A stretch of DNA of 64,000 nucleotides from CAVOKN01 sp963696505 (GCA_963696505.1 CAVOKN010000007.1:372001-436000); one strand, 5' to 3'; counted from the stretch's first letter, positions 6,977 through 15,424 are shown. Numbers and translations are program-made. The notes: generated by a model not told the origin, from the letters alone.

Positions 6977-8055
6977 ATGCTTATCCGGTTAGTTCCCAAC
7001 GGGAGGCTTCGGGGGGCGCCCCGTGTTGTAGAACGCGTCGTAGGTCGTCGGCTGCGTCGCGGCTCCGATCCCGAGCAGGCTCTGGAAGGCAGTGAAGGGG
7101 AAGAACCGCCGGTTGAAGCGGAACGTGAATTCGTTCAGGTATGCCTGAAGGTGCTGCGGCGAGACGCCGTGGTGAACGCCATTCAGCCAGGTTTTCAGGT
7201 TGCCGAAGACGAGGTGGATGAGCGGCAAGTGCTTCTCTGTGATGTCGGCGTCGCCGCGTTGCGCAACCTGGGTGAGTCGGTAGCCTTGCAGCGCGAGGGG
7301 GTCGTAGCCCGACCAATCGTCGGTCGTGATGTGCGTACCTGGCTGCACCGAGTCAAGCACGAAGCCCTCCAGCGATTTCGCCGAGCGGTCAGGAGCGACG
7401 TGCAGGCGCAGGCGCCCGGCGTAGAGGCCACCCCGACGCGGCAATGCCTTGCTGGCGTCCCTTTGCCCCTCGTTCACTTTGCGCTTGCGCGCTTCGATCG
7501 CGCCTAAGACCAGCGCCTTGTGGTGCCGTCCGCGCCCTTCGCCGCGCGTGCGGCCCCCGACCCACGTCTCGTCGACCTCGACCGGGAAGCCACCTCCGAT
7601 GCGGTCACGATCAGGGCGCACCATTGCCACACGCAGCTTGTGCAGAATCTGGAAGGCCGTCTCATAACGTTTCAGGCCGAGTTGCCGCTGGAATTGCACT
7701 GCGCTCATGCCCGGCGTTTGACTCGACACGAGGTACGCGGCCCAAAACCAGATCGAGATCGGCATGTGCGTCCGCTGCATGACTGTGTCGGCCGTAAGCG
7801 ACGTGTCACGCTTGCAGCTGCGACATCGAAGCACAACGGAAGAACGGTTCGGGAAGCGGCTCGGCTCGTCATGTAAACCGCAGTACTGGCAGACGAAGCC
7901 GCCAGGCCACCGGACCTTTTCCAGGTGCGCCGCACAAGCCGCATCATCCGGGAAGAGCCGCATGAAGTCCGGGAGTGACGTCGGGAACGGGAGTCTGGCG
8001 ACCACAGTGCAAAAATGATCGCAGCTTCACGTTTGGGAAGCAACCGGATAAGCAT
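6977..8055 (-). mobile_element. IS1595-family (ISXO2-type) insertion sequence, copy 2
   Basis: 1,079 bp, same length and orientation as copy 1 at 1934-3012, with the same ATGCTTATCCGGTT terminal repeats. Only a handful of base differences are visible. Its right end abuts an IS4-like transposase remnant. The flanking octamers (ACTGAAGA and TCATTGTT) do not match each other or those of copy 1. Confidence 0.9.
6989..8005 (-). CDS. IS1595-family transposase, copy 2
   Basis: 338 residues, identical to copy 1 except for Ala in HHKALVLG and Pro in GRPPKPP. The zinc ribbon (Cys39, 42, 61, 64) and the catalytic motifs (Asp145, Asp229/230, the NLKTW motif) are intact. Two intact direct copies 5 kb apart can recombine to delete, or transpose as a unit, everything between them: the IS630 element, the DUF433/DUF5615 cassette and the MNT/HEPN pair. 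Confidence 0.93.
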   Translation of the reverse strand: MVARLPFPTSLPDFMRLFPDDAACAAHLEKVRWPGGFVCQYCGLHDEPSRFPNRSSVVLRCRSCKRDTSLTADTVMQRTHMPISIWFWAAYLVSSQTPGMSAVQFQRQLGLKRYETAFQILHKLRVAMVRPDRDRIGGGFPVEVDETWVGGRTRGEGRGRHHKALVLGAIEARKRKVNEGQRDASKALPRRGGLYAGRLRLHVAPDRSAKSLEGFVLDSVQPGTHITTDDWSGYDPLALQGYRLTQVAQRGDADITEKHLPLIHLVFGNLKTWLNGVHHGVSPQHLQAYLNEFTFRFNRRFFPFTAFQSLLGIGAATQPTTYDAFYNTGRPPKPPVGN

Positions 8056-8458
8056 TCATTGTTCGATCAAGGAACTGCTCGGAATGGGCGAGCTGCGCTG
8101 TAAGACGCCGCACATGGTGCATCGGGAGATCTCAGCGTATCTGTTGGGCTACAACTTGGTGTGCGCGGTCATGGCCCAGGCGGCCAAAGCCGCGGGGGTG
8201 CTACCGCGCCGGCTGAGCTTCAAGGCGACGCTGAGTACGCTTCGCGCTTTCCAGCAGGAGCTGCGTCACCATGCGGGTCGGCGCGGCCGAGAGTTGTGGG
8301 GCTATGTGCTGGCCGCGATCGCCGGCGCCAGGCTTCTGGTGCGCCCAGGGCGTGTTGAGCCTCGCGCGGTCAAGCGCCGACCTAAACCCTACCCGCGGCT
8401 GATGCTCGAGAGAAACCTCGCTCGCGCCCGCTTGCTCCAGTCCCACGCGCGCGCTTAA
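8056..8458 (+). pseudogene. C-terminal fragment of an IS4-family transposase
   Basis: An open frame entering from the IS1595 right end and continuing to a stop at 8456-8458. ELRCKTPHMVHREISAYLLG and PGRVEPRAVKRRPKPYPRL are the familiar tail of IS4-family transposases, including the late helical region and the conserved RPGR...RRPKPYP end. The catalytic domains that should precede it are missing. It is a remnant, truncated where the IS1595 element sits. Confidence 0.75.
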
Positions 8459-8725
8459 AACAGCGACATTGGTCTCAGGTTCGAGTTGGGCTGAAACGAC
8501 TATCGCCTTTCCGCTCGGCCTCGCGTCCGTAAGGCGAAGCAGGCCTCCCGGCACGGATCGCCGAGAATGCTTTGTGGATCGCGTAGGGCAGCTCGCCACC
8601 TCATTGCCGTCACGCGCGTGCGGTCGGACGTTCCGACTGGTTTGGGTCGAGACCTGCAATCCGATACGCGAATGGGACGACGTGTCTGGGCGTTGTTTGT
8701 CGTTTGTTCGGACAACAAACCGATC

Positions 8726-9211
8726 TCAGCGCCCGAACGGCAGGTACAAGGTCAGCGGCTGATCGGCGAGCGGCGTGAAACCGTAATGCTGGTAGAAAGC
8801 CTTAGCGATTTCGTCCTTGGCATCGACGAGCAACGCATAGGCAGCCACCTGGGTCCGTGCCTTCAGGCAGCGATCTACGGCACAGCCAAGGAGCAGCCTG
8901 CCCAGACCACGACCCTGCTGGTCGGTGCGGCAGGCCAGGCGTCCCATGCGGAAGCAGGGCACCGGGTAGCGCGGCAGGCGCTTGCAGTCGGCATCGGCCA
9001 GATGCAAGGCGTCAACCTCGGCGGCGCTCAGCGTGTAGTACCCCAGGATTACCGAGGGTGCGGCCGAGTCCACCAGCACATAGACCGCGGAGATGCCCTT
9101 GCGCCGATGCTGCTCGGCAAGATTCTGCAGGTACGCGTTCAACACCGGCACGCCGCAGTCGAACCCCTTGCGATCGTGCAGCGCAGGGTCGAGGGGGTGT
9201 TCCTCAAGCAC
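8726..9211 (-). CDS. GNAT acetyltransferase toxin (TacT/AtaT-like)
   Basis: A 161-residue GNAT-fold protein: the acetyl-CoA pyrophosphate loop QQGRGLG at residues 98-104, the preceding strand MGRLACRTD, and AFYQHYGF near the C-terminus with Tyr140 and Tyr143 (TacT-type enzymes use a Tyr here). The N-terminus (FDCGVPVLNAYLQN) is the hallmark of GNAT toxins that acetylate charged tRNAs and block translation. It overlaps the upstream DUF1778 antitoxin gene by 8 bp. Full length with all visible motifs kept, so probably functional. The exact tRNA target cannot be read. Confidence 0.85.
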   Translation of the reverse strand: MLEEHPLDPALHDRKGFDCGVPVLNAYLQNLAEQHRRKGISAVYVLVDSAAPSVILGYYTLSAAEVDALHLADADCKRLPRYPVPCFRMGRLACRTDQQGRGLGRLLLGCAVDRCLKARTQVAAYALLVDAKDEIAKAFYQHYGFTPLADQPLTLYLPFGR

Positions 9212-9476
9212 GTCGGACCTTGCGCCGCGCCTGGGTCAGCGCGTCCTTCAGCGCCGGATTTGGGGCGAACGCAGAATCCAGGGCGAGCGTGAAGGCCTGG
9301 AAGTCCCGCTGAGAGATTGTGACGCGCGCCTCTCGTTCCAGCAGGGCCTGGGCCTTTTCCTTGGCGGCGGCACGCACGAACCCGGCCATGGTCGTACCCA
9401 TCAGGGCGGCCGCCCTGGCGACGATGTCTTTGTCCTGGGGATCCATCTTCAGATCGAAACGTGCGGCCGAGGTCAT
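9204..9476 (-). CDS. DUF1778 ribbon-helix-helix antitoxin (TacA-like)
   Basis: A 90-residue antitoxin starting MTSAARFDLKMDPQDKDIV, a ribbon-helix-helix N-terminus for dimeric DNA binding, followed by a helical C-terminal arm (LALDSAFAPNPALKDALTQ) that normally wraps the GNAT toxin. The ATG at 9476 is preceded by AAGGAAAG at suitable spacing, which decides this start over upstream in-frame codons. It overlaps the toxin start by 8 bp. In this family the antitoxin or the complex represses the operon, and a short inverted repeat lies just upstream (9498-9514). Confidence 0.85.
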   Translation of the reverse strand: MTSAARFDLKMDPQDKDIVARAAALMGTTMAGFVRAAAKEKAQALLEREARVTISQRDFQAFTLALDSAFAPNPALKDALTQARRKVRRA

Positions 9477-9497
9477 GATCTTTCCTTGAAATGTGGA

Positions 9498-9514
9498 TAC
9501 GGTATTTTCCCGTA
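9498..9514. promoter_or_regulatory. Candidate operator of the GNAT/DUF1778 operon
   Basis: An inverted repeat TACGG-TATTTTC-CCGTA lies 22-38 bp upstream of the antitoxin start, in a locally AT-richer stretch where the promoter is expected. It is a plausible site for the ribbon-helix-helix antitoxin. Confidence 0.4.
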
Positions 9515-9738
9515 ACTTGGCAGAGCTGTCCACGTGATTCCGTACGGCGGACCGAGGACCACGTGGTAAGGAGATGTCCGGCGTGTCGCGGCTCTGCATC
9601 CGGATTGCAATGTGTCCTGTTTGTGACCCGCTGGCGCACTTCCGGTGTGTTGTGAGGCTATTCGAGGCCACTTTTCCACTTTGGCGAGCGTAGAGAGGAT
9701 AGCCAAATCAATAAGTTACTAACGGCGGATTGGCGGCT

Positions 9739-9789
9739 CCCTCCTTGACATGGTGGGGGTCGTTGGTTCGAGTCCAATCGCGCCTACCA
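9739..9789 (+). tRNA. 3' fragment of tRNA-Val(GAC)
   Basis: The 51 bases match the 3' half of a bacterial tRNA-Val(GAC). The anticodon loop is TTGACAT (anticodon at 9747-9749) with stem CCTCC/GGTGG carrying one T-T mismatch. A GGGGTC-type variable loop follows, then T-arm GTTGG-TTCGAGT-CCAAT and acceptor strand CGCGCCT with encoded ACCA. The sequence 5' of 9739 does not supply a D-arm or a matching AGGCGCG acceptor strand. It is therefore not a functional tRNA but a partial copy, as expected where an integrase used the 3' end of a tRNA gene as its attachment site. Confidence 0.7.
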
Positions 9790-10538
9790 AACGCCAATTC
9801 CCCTTTTTGAATCAGCATGGTACCTAGCATGGCCGCAGCTGCGGCCATGGCGATATTCGTGCCGCCGATTTCACCCGATTCCCCGACGATTTTCCATAAG
9901 TGACTGTTTGTAAATGGGTTGCGCGGAGCGCGCCATTTACGACCGAACACCACCGTGGAAAGGTGTGGGTCGGAGCGGATGCCGACGACATGGAAGACGG
10001 GCGTCTGTCAGAGTGGACGGCCCGTCAATTCAGGTTATTCTTTCGGTGTGAATTCCGCCGGCGGGCGGAATAGGCGCGTAGCCCTTACGGATTGGCCCAC
10101 GTCATAATTGGCTGATCATTCGATCCTGGGGTGTTGTTCGGCTTTCTCCGCGCGTTCGATCTCGTGACACGCTAGGGGCGAGGGCGAGGAGCCGATGCAA
10201 TCGCATCCCCTACGCAGTCCGCTGGTGCTTGCACGGCGGCCGCCAGCGCTCGATGGTCATTTCATTCCGGGCAGCCTCTAAACGGTCGTGGGCTACCTGG
10301 CACACGAACACGCCGATGTCATCAGGCATCAGACGGCCATGACCGGTCCGTTGCTGTTGCTCCGACACAGACATCCGAAGGACGGTTTCAATCTGAAACC
10401 AGCCGTATGGCCGACGGGACGAAGAAACACATCGCGCAGCCGCCTGAAGCGGCTACAGTAAGGCAGGCTTATCCGAGCATGTCGGCGACCGTAGTCGGCT
10501 TATCCCTGTGTTTCCGTCTTCCGGTAGCATGCCGGCAC
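9790..10538. other. Long intergenic region right of the tRNA fragment
   Basis: About 750 bp without a supportable gene on either strand. It holds a 22-bp perfect palindrome (9828-9849) and a locally AT-richer patch around 9850-9910. The stretch probably marks the junction between the mobile island on the left and stable chromosome on the right. An integrase gene would be expected nearby if the tRNA fragment is an attachment scar, but none is recognisable. Confidence 0.5.
9828..9849. repeat. 22-bp perfect palindrome
   Basis: CATGGCCGCAG followed directly by its exact complement, with no loop. It lies 39 bp from the tRNA-Val fragment in gene-free DNA. Perfect loopless palindromes of this size suit a dimeric protein site or a recombination site rather than a terminator. 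Confidence 0.7.
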
Positions 10539-11132
10539 ATGCCTTACGTTCTGTTGATACTTGTCGGATTCGTTTGCGCGATCAGCAACACCCGAGCAGC
10601 GGAAACGGTGCCCCTCGCCGAACTCGCCAAGCCGGGGCGCGTGCTTATGCTGCGCCATGCCAATGCACCCGGCACCGGCGACCCGTCGAACTTCAGCCTT
10701 GACGACTGCGCTACTCAGCGCAATCTCGATCAGGCCGGCCGAGCCCAGGCGCTAGCGCTCGGCAAACGCCTGGCGCAGGCGGGTGTCAGGCAGGCCAGGG
10801 TCTACTCCAGCCAGTGGTGCCGTTGCCTGGAAACTGCGCGGTTGCTCAACCTGGGTCCCGTCGAGCCGCTGCCGGCGCTGAATTCCTTCTTCGAACGCGC
10901 CCATGAGCGCGAGACCACGCTGGCTGCTTTGAGTGTATTCCTGGCTGGACTTCCAACAACGGGCGCACCTGTAGTTCTGGTCACGCATCAGGTCACCATC
11001 ACTGCCTTCACCGGCGAGTTCGTGATGTCAGGCAGCGGCAGCTTGTTCGAGTTGAACGGATCGGGCGAGCCGCGCTTGCTCGGTTCAATCAAGTCAAAAT
11101 CAAGTCCGACTGAACTCGCACCTGCGAGGTAA
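10539..11132 (+). CDS. Exported histidine phosphatase (branch 1)
   Basis: A 197-residue protein with a signal peptide (residues 1-20, cleavage likely after NTRA). The RHG-type motif reads VLMLRHANAPGTGDP, placing the phospho-accepting His at position 40 next to Arg39. The second catalytic His lies in VLVTHQVTITAFTG. In between, YSSQWCRCLETARLL is the usual S-x-x-x-R-x-x-E-T-A helix. The start at 10539 is chosen because it gives the signal peptide. It is 6 bp ahead of the beta-propeller gene, so the pair is probably an operon. The substrate is unknown; SixA-type or periplasmic phosphomonoesterase roles are possible. Confidence 0.8.
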   Translation: MPYVLLILVGFVCAISNTRAAETVPLAELAKPGRVLMLRHANAPGTGDPSNFSLDDCATQRNLDQAGRAQALALGKRLAQAGVRQARVYSSQWCRCLETARLLNLGPVEPLPALNSFFERAHERETTLAALSVFLAGLPTTGAPVVLVTHQVTITAFTGEFVMSGSGSLFELNGSGEPRLLGSIKSKSSPTELAPAR

Positions 11133-11138
11133 CTGACC

Positions 11139-12002
11139 ATGCGCATTCTCGTATTGACCGCTTTCTTCCTGCTGTCTCTGCCAGCATTTGCGCAACCGGC
11201 CCTGCGCGCAACGCAACTGGCCGAGTTCGCCGACGGGCTTTCGCAACCCCACGACGCGGCCTTTTCGCCCGACGGCAAACTCATCTACCTGACCGACATG
11301 CGCAACAGCCGCATTCAGGTTCTCGAAGCCATGACGCTGAAACCGGTCGGCAGCTTCGGTGCCAGTGAGTTGTCCTATCCGCACGATGCCGAGTTCGACA
11401 AATCCGGACGACTGCTCGTCGCCGACACCGGTAACGACCGCGTGGCGATCTACGAGGTCAAGGGCGTACAGGCCAAGCTGGCCGGCGAACTGAAGGGTCT
11501 CGCAGGACCGGAAGGTGTGGCGGTCACACCCGACGGCCTGGTCCTGGTCACCAACACGCGTAACGCGACGCTCAGCGTATTTCGCGACGGCAAACTGGTG
11601 CAAACGGCCGGTGGCCCGGGCACCAGGGACGGCGAACTGCGCAACCCGCATGACATCGAAGCCACAAACGACGGCACTGTGTATGTCGTCGATTCGGGCA
11701 ATAACCGCGTCCAGGTGTTCGACGCCAAGCTGAATCATCGCGCCAGCTTTGGCGCTGCGCTCGGCCTGAGCGGGCCGAAGTATCTCGCCGTTGACGGCGA
11801 TCGCGTCTGGCTGGCCGACGAGTACAACCATCGCATCCTGCTACTCGATCGCAGCCATCAACTGCTCGGTGTGCTCGGCAGCGGCAAGCGCGGCCGCGCC
11901 GCCGATGCCTTCCACAAGCCCGAGGCCGTGCTTGCCCGCTCGCCCTACGTCTGGGTCATCGATACCTACAACGATCGCGTCGTGCTGCTGCGCATCGACT
12001 GA
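11139..12002 (+). CDS. Exported NHL-repeat six-bladed beta-propeller protein
   Basis: A 287-residue protein with a signal peptide (MRILVLTAFFLLSLPAFA) followed by repeated blades of the NHL type: PHDAAFSPDGKLIYLTD, PHDAEFDKSGRLLVADTG, PEGVAVTPDGLVLVTNT, PHDIEATNDGTVYVVDSG and two weaker ones. Such propellers bind ligands or partners in the periplasm. GAGGTAACTGACC precedes the ATG. It lies 6 bp after the phosphatase stop, so the two are probably cotranscribed. No catalytic motif can be read, so any enzymatic role (lyase or lactonase) is open. Confidence 0.8.
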   Translation: MRILVLTAFFLLSLPAFAQPALRATQLAEFADGLSQPHDAAFSPDGKLIYLTDMRNSRIQVLEAMTLKPVGSFGASELSYPHDAEFDKSGRLLVADTGNDRVAIYEVKGVQAKLAGELKGLAGPEGVAVTPDGLVLVTNTRNATLSVFRDGKLVQTAGGPGTRDGELRNPHDIEATNDGTVYVVDSGNNRVQVFDAKLNHRASFGAALGLSGPKYLAVDGDRVWLADEYNHRILLLDRSHQLLGVLGSGKRGRAADAFHKPEAVLARSPYVWVIDTYNDRVVLLRID

Positions 12003-12377
12003 ATCGCGACAATCCGGGGCGCCGTCCCCGCCGGCCAACCTGCAACAGTTGGGATGCTAGCCGATGACGTCAATTCAGCCCGCCAGCCTGCCGCGGGCGG
12101 TTGCCGGCACTTGCCTGATCGCGCAAGCCAAGACCGGACGCGGCACGGTGACTGGCATGAACGTCCCGATTGGTGATCAGGACGCAAGAAAGGTATTCCT
12201 GTGCGGTCGTGTAGGCATTGCCGTAGTGGCAAACGGCGTATGAACCGACTGATCGATGAAGGCGGCTTCAGAAACGTAGCTGCTGCTTGGGAGGTCAGTC
12301 GCCGTATGACCGTGGTCGCCATTTTCGGCCTGTCTAAGCCTTTCACTGGGCGCGGTCGAAAGACGACCTTGCCTCGC
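12003..12377. other. Intergenic region between convergent genes
   Basis: 375 bp between the propeller gene and the SOUL gene, which point toward each other. No gene, clear terminator hairpin or repeat is evident. Confidence 0.5.
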
Positions 12378-12983
12378 TCAATCAAGCCCAAGCCAGATTT
12401 CGTTGCGTCGCCAGAACCACGGCTTCCAGGGCGGGTCGTAGCGAGCCCACATCGGCTCGCCATGCCAGAGTAGGCCCGCTTGTGCCAGGGCATCTTGCAG
12501 CTTCTTCAGATTTTCCTCGTAGCGGTTCTGTGACCACGTCCCCGAATAGCCGATGACGGCGAGCGTTCGAGCGGGCATCGCGCGAAGGGCGATTCTCGAA
12601 TCGAGCGGTTCCGGTAAGGTTTCCAGCGTCCATTCCCGGGGCATCGCGAACTGGATGACGTAACCACCGGAACCTGCGCTTTGTGCCACCGGCGCCGTCA
12701 TCGCGATCCTGGTGGGAGCCTGAGCCACAGGAGCCGTCATCTCGATCCTGCGCGCCCCTTTGTTCTGTCCGAAGATGTACCCCGCCAGGATACGAAAACC
12801 CTGGTTCCCGGCGTCTTCTGGCGCTGCACTGACAACCGTTTCCGCCACCAGATAGGGCTCATAGCGGCGCACCTCGAAAGCCTCGTACGCGCGGACCACC
12901 TTGTATTGCGGCTCGTCAATTGCCATTGCATGACTCCAGGCCGCAAGCAAAATGCAGGCAGCTAGATAGTGAACTCGGGTCAT
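12378..12983 (-). CDS. SOUL-family heme-binding-like exported protein
   Basis: A 201-residue protein starting MTRVHYLAACILLAAWSHAM, a signal peptide. The mature part has the SOUL/HBP signature: EPQYKVVRAYEAFEVRRYEP, then GFRILAGYIFGQNKG, the paired strands RIEMTAPVAQ and RIAMTAPVAQ, and a C-terminal NEIWLGLD. The start at 12983 is preceded by GGGGATCC and gives the signal peptide; longer in-frame starts do not. The family binds heme or porphyrin in eukaryotes, but the bacterial role is not settled. It stands alone on its strand. Confidence 0.85.
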   Translation of the reverse strand: MTRVHYLAACILLAAWSHAMAIDEPQYKVVRAYEAFEVRRYEPYLVAETVVSAAPEDAGNQGFRILAGYIFGQNKGARRIEMTAPVAQAPTRIAMTAPVAQSAGSGGYVIQFAMPREWTLETLPEPLDSRIALRAMPARTLAVIGYSGTWSQNRYEENLKKLQDALAQAGLLWHGEPMWARYDPPWKPWFWRRNEIWLGLD

Positions 12984-13250
12984 CGAGGATCCCCGGAAGT
13001 TGCTGTGACAAGCCTTGCCATACACGTCCTCAGTCATGTGCGCGCCTTTCGCTTGGGTGCTTGCCCGGCACCATGCGCGGCTGTGCAAACAACAGTAGCG
13101 GCGGTCCCCCGGGCTGCTTCGCTTGGAAGTCCGTCGTGGAATCCGCGCAGGCGAAGGTGATGAGGCGTCCGCCTTCAGGGCGTTCGCGTTCGATGGCAAA
13201 CCTGCGAGGAGTCACCGGCAGCCCTCGGTCTCACCCGACCCCGCGGCCCG

Positions 13251-14588
13251 CTAAGGCCCGACGGTGGGGACCAGGCCGACCGCCTGTCCCAGTTCCCGCA
13301 CGTTCACCCTTGCCTTGAGCCGCGCCGCGAGAAGATAAAGCCCGCCGATCTTGCGATGCAGGAAGATGGCGTCGGCCGGCGGGGTGTGCCACAGATCCCG
13401 GTCGGTGCTCAAGGCCTTCCCGGCATCGCGAATACGCGCGGCCAGATCAGACGGGCCGAAGTCGTGTGCGCCGGCATGACGCAGGGGTTCGCAGGCGAGC
13501 GCGAAGAGATTGAGGACAGCCTCGCGCTGATGATCGAGAATGCCCGCCTGAAAGTAGCCGATTGACATGGCGGCTGCGCTCATCGCCGGGCGATCGCACG
13601 CGATGGCGGCGGTCATGAGACGGCGATAGGCTTCGACCATGACTTCCGGGTACGGCCGGGTGGCGCCGAAGTCGAGCAGGATCAGTCGCCCGGTCGCGCT
13701 TTCGTAGCGGTAATTGGCGAAATTTGGATCGGTCTGGATCAGACGGAATTCGAACAGTTCGCGAAACAGCAGAGCCATCAGCAGGCGCGCGACACGATCC
13801 CGTTCGGCTTGCGGAGCATCGCTCAGGGATTCGACCGGCACGCCGTCGACTCGGGACATGGCGAGGACGTTACCGGTCGTCAGCTCGGCGTGCACTTCTG
13901 GCAGGAGGAATTCGCCGGCGTCGGCAAGCAGCGCCCCGTAGCGCCGCAGGTATTCGGCCTCGCGCAGGTAATCTGCCTCGGCATGCAACTGGCTCTTGGC
14001 TTCCCGCAACAGCGGTTCGATGTTCAGGCTACCGGGCAGCAGGCCTGAAATGCGCAGCAGCGTGGCGACGTTATCGACGTCGCTGTCGATGCTGCGGCGC
14101 ACGCCCGGGTACTGGATCTTGACTGCAAGATTCCGACCGTCTCGGGTCTGAGCCAGATGAACCTGGCCGATCGAGGCCGCAGCCACCGGTGTAAAGGAGA
14201 AGTGCTCAAAGTGCCGGTCCCACCCCTCGCCCCAGTTCGCGCCAAGCACGGCGATCACCTGGCTCATTGGCATGGCGGTGGCTTCGGAGCGCAGCCGCGC
14301 GAAGATCTCCGCAAGCTCCGGCGGCAGGAGGTCGCCGGCATCCATCGAAAGCAGTTGGCCGAGCTTCATCGCCGCGCCGCGCATCCGGGCCAGCTGGTCG
14401 GCGACACGCCGGACATTGGACGGAGTCAGCAGCAGGTCGCCGAGGCGCGGGCGCTGTCCCCGCGCAAACTGCCTCGCCCCTTCCGCGAGCATGCCTCCTG
14501 CGACGCTGCCGGCGAGGCCGCCGAGCCTGGCCAGGCGCTCCAAGCGGCCGCTCGGCACCGACGAGGTTGCCATTCCCGGCGCAGTCAC
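13251..14588 (-). CDS. ABC1/UbiB-family atypical kinase
   Basis: A 445-residue UbiB-like protein. The KxGQ motif reads KLGQLLSMDAGDLLP, followed by the Ala-rich nucleotide loop AAASIGQVHLA and the strand NLAVKIQYPGV with the invariant Lys, then a DFG-type ILLDFGATRPYP. Characterised members act in ubiquinone or isoprenoid-lipid metabolism. A GTG start at 14588 is chosen because GGAGGC lies 5 bp upstream and the GTGA overlaps the stop of the gene above; an ATG at 14573 is the alternative. No C-terminal membrane helix is obvious, so this is not classical UbiB. The gene ends an operon with an SDR and two membrane proteins. Confidence 0.85.
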   Translation of the reverse strand: MTAPGMATSSVPSGRLERLARLGGLAGSVAGGMLAEGARQFARGQRPRLGDLLLTPSNVRRVADQLARMRGAAMKLGQLLSMDAGDLLPPELAEIFARLRSEATAMPMSQVIAVLGANWGEGWDRHFEHFSFTPVAAASIGQVHLAQTRDGRNLAVKIQYPGVRRSIDSDVDNVATLLRISGLLPGSLNIEPLLREAKSQLHAEADYLREAEYLRRYGALLADAGEFLLPEVHAELTTGNVLAMSRVDGVPVESLSDAPQAERDRVARLLMALLFRELFEFRLIQTDPNFANYRYESATGRLILLDFGATRPYPEVMVEAYRRLMTAAIACDRPAMSAAAMSIGYFQAGILDHQREAVLNLFALACEPLRHAGAHDFGPSDLAARIRDAGKALSTDRDLWHTPPADAIFLHRKIGGLYLLAARLKARVNVRELGQAVGLVPTVGP

Positions 14589-14938
14589 GAACGCCTCCAC
14601 TGGCCGTCGCCGTCCGGCTCTTCGGCATCATCGAGGGGGTAGGCGTCGGCGACGTAAGCCGGCCCCTTCATCACCATGACGATGAAGGCGGCGATGGCAA
14701 TGGTGAAGACCATCGACCAGTGCAGCACGACCACGGCGATGGCATAGATGTCGATGGTCATGATGCGCACGGCGACATCAGCCTCGCTCCCGGTCCACGG
14801 AAAGAGGCGAGCAAGCAGCGCAGGCAGGCCGATCAGGAGTGTGCCCAGCAGCAGGACGCCTGGGAGACGGCGCAGCACCAGACGCTCCAGACCGGGTGGG
14901 GTGGGGGTGAATCCCGCAAGCTTGTTAAAGGCGTTCAT
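14585..14938 (-). CDS. Small two-helix membrane protein, unknown function
   Basis: A 117-residue protein with two hydrophobic stretches, residues about 27-46 (VLLLGTLLIGLPALLARLF) and about 62-88 (IYAIAVVVLHWSMVFTIAIA), and a polar, acidic C-terminal tail (DDAEEPDGDG). I do not recognise a named family. It is translationally coupled to the ABC1-kinase gene by a GTGA overlap and lies 20 bp after a DUF3429 gene, so it probably helps the same membrane-associated process. Confidence 0.65.
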   Translation of the reverse strand: MNAFNKLAGFTPTPPGLERLVLRRLPGVLLLGTLLIGLPALLARLFPWTGSEADVAVRIMTIDIYAIAVVVLHWSMVFTIAIAAFIVMVMKGPAYVADAYPLDDAEEPDGDGQWRRS

Positions 14939-14958
14939 CGGCGATCCTCAAGAAAGAC

Positions 14959-15417
14959 TCAGGCGCGCCCGGCAAGGCCGCCGGCGGCCAGGCACAGACA
15001 GGCCACGCTGCTCAAGCGCAAGCGCAGCGGCAGGAACCAGGCTGGCAGCTCGGCCATGCCTGCCAGGCGACGATCCTGCCAGTAGTGGGCCAAGAACCCG
15101 GCGACCAGCAACAGGCTCGCCGACAGTGCCGGGAGCAGCAGCGCTGGCCACGCCAGCAGAGCCGGCACGACGCTCCAGGCGAAGCGGGCGTCACGCTGGC
15201 CGGAACTGAGTCCAGCCAGCGTCATGGCGAATCCCCAATGCAGAGCGCCGACAAAGCTGAGGATGACGGCGCCGTAGGCGAACAAGGCATCGCTCCAGAA
15301 CGGTGCACGCTGCCGGTCGGCGAAGGTCGCCACGGCGAGGACGACGAAGGGAACAAGCCCGCCGTAACCGAGCCAGGCAACGGCTCTCGGGAAGGGGTCG
15401 CCGGATGCGCGGTCCAT
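14959..15417 (-). CDS. DUF3429 membrane protein
   Basis: A 152-residue protein with four or five hydrophobic helices. DALFAYGAVILSFVGALHWG (residues about 43-62) is the DUF3429 signature, which also occurs in inner-membrane proteins tied to mitochondrial-type lipid biology. It starts 7 bp after the SDR stop and is followed 20 bp later by the next membrane gene, so it is part of a four-gene operon. No enzymatic motif is visible. Confidence 0.75.
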   Translation of the reverse strand: MDRASGDPFPRAVAWLGYGGLVPFVVLAVATFADRQRAPFWSDALFAYGAVILSFVGALHWGFAMTLAGLSSGQRDARFAWSVVPALLAWPALLLPALSASLLLVAGFLAHYWQDRRLAGMAELPAWFLPLRLRLSSVACLCLAAGGLAGRA

Positions 15418-15424
15418 GGCACCC

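Noticed and set aside
13030..13215. 61-codon minus-strand frame between the SOUL and ABC1 genes
   Set aside because: No clear ribosome site and no family; codon pattern is not convincing.
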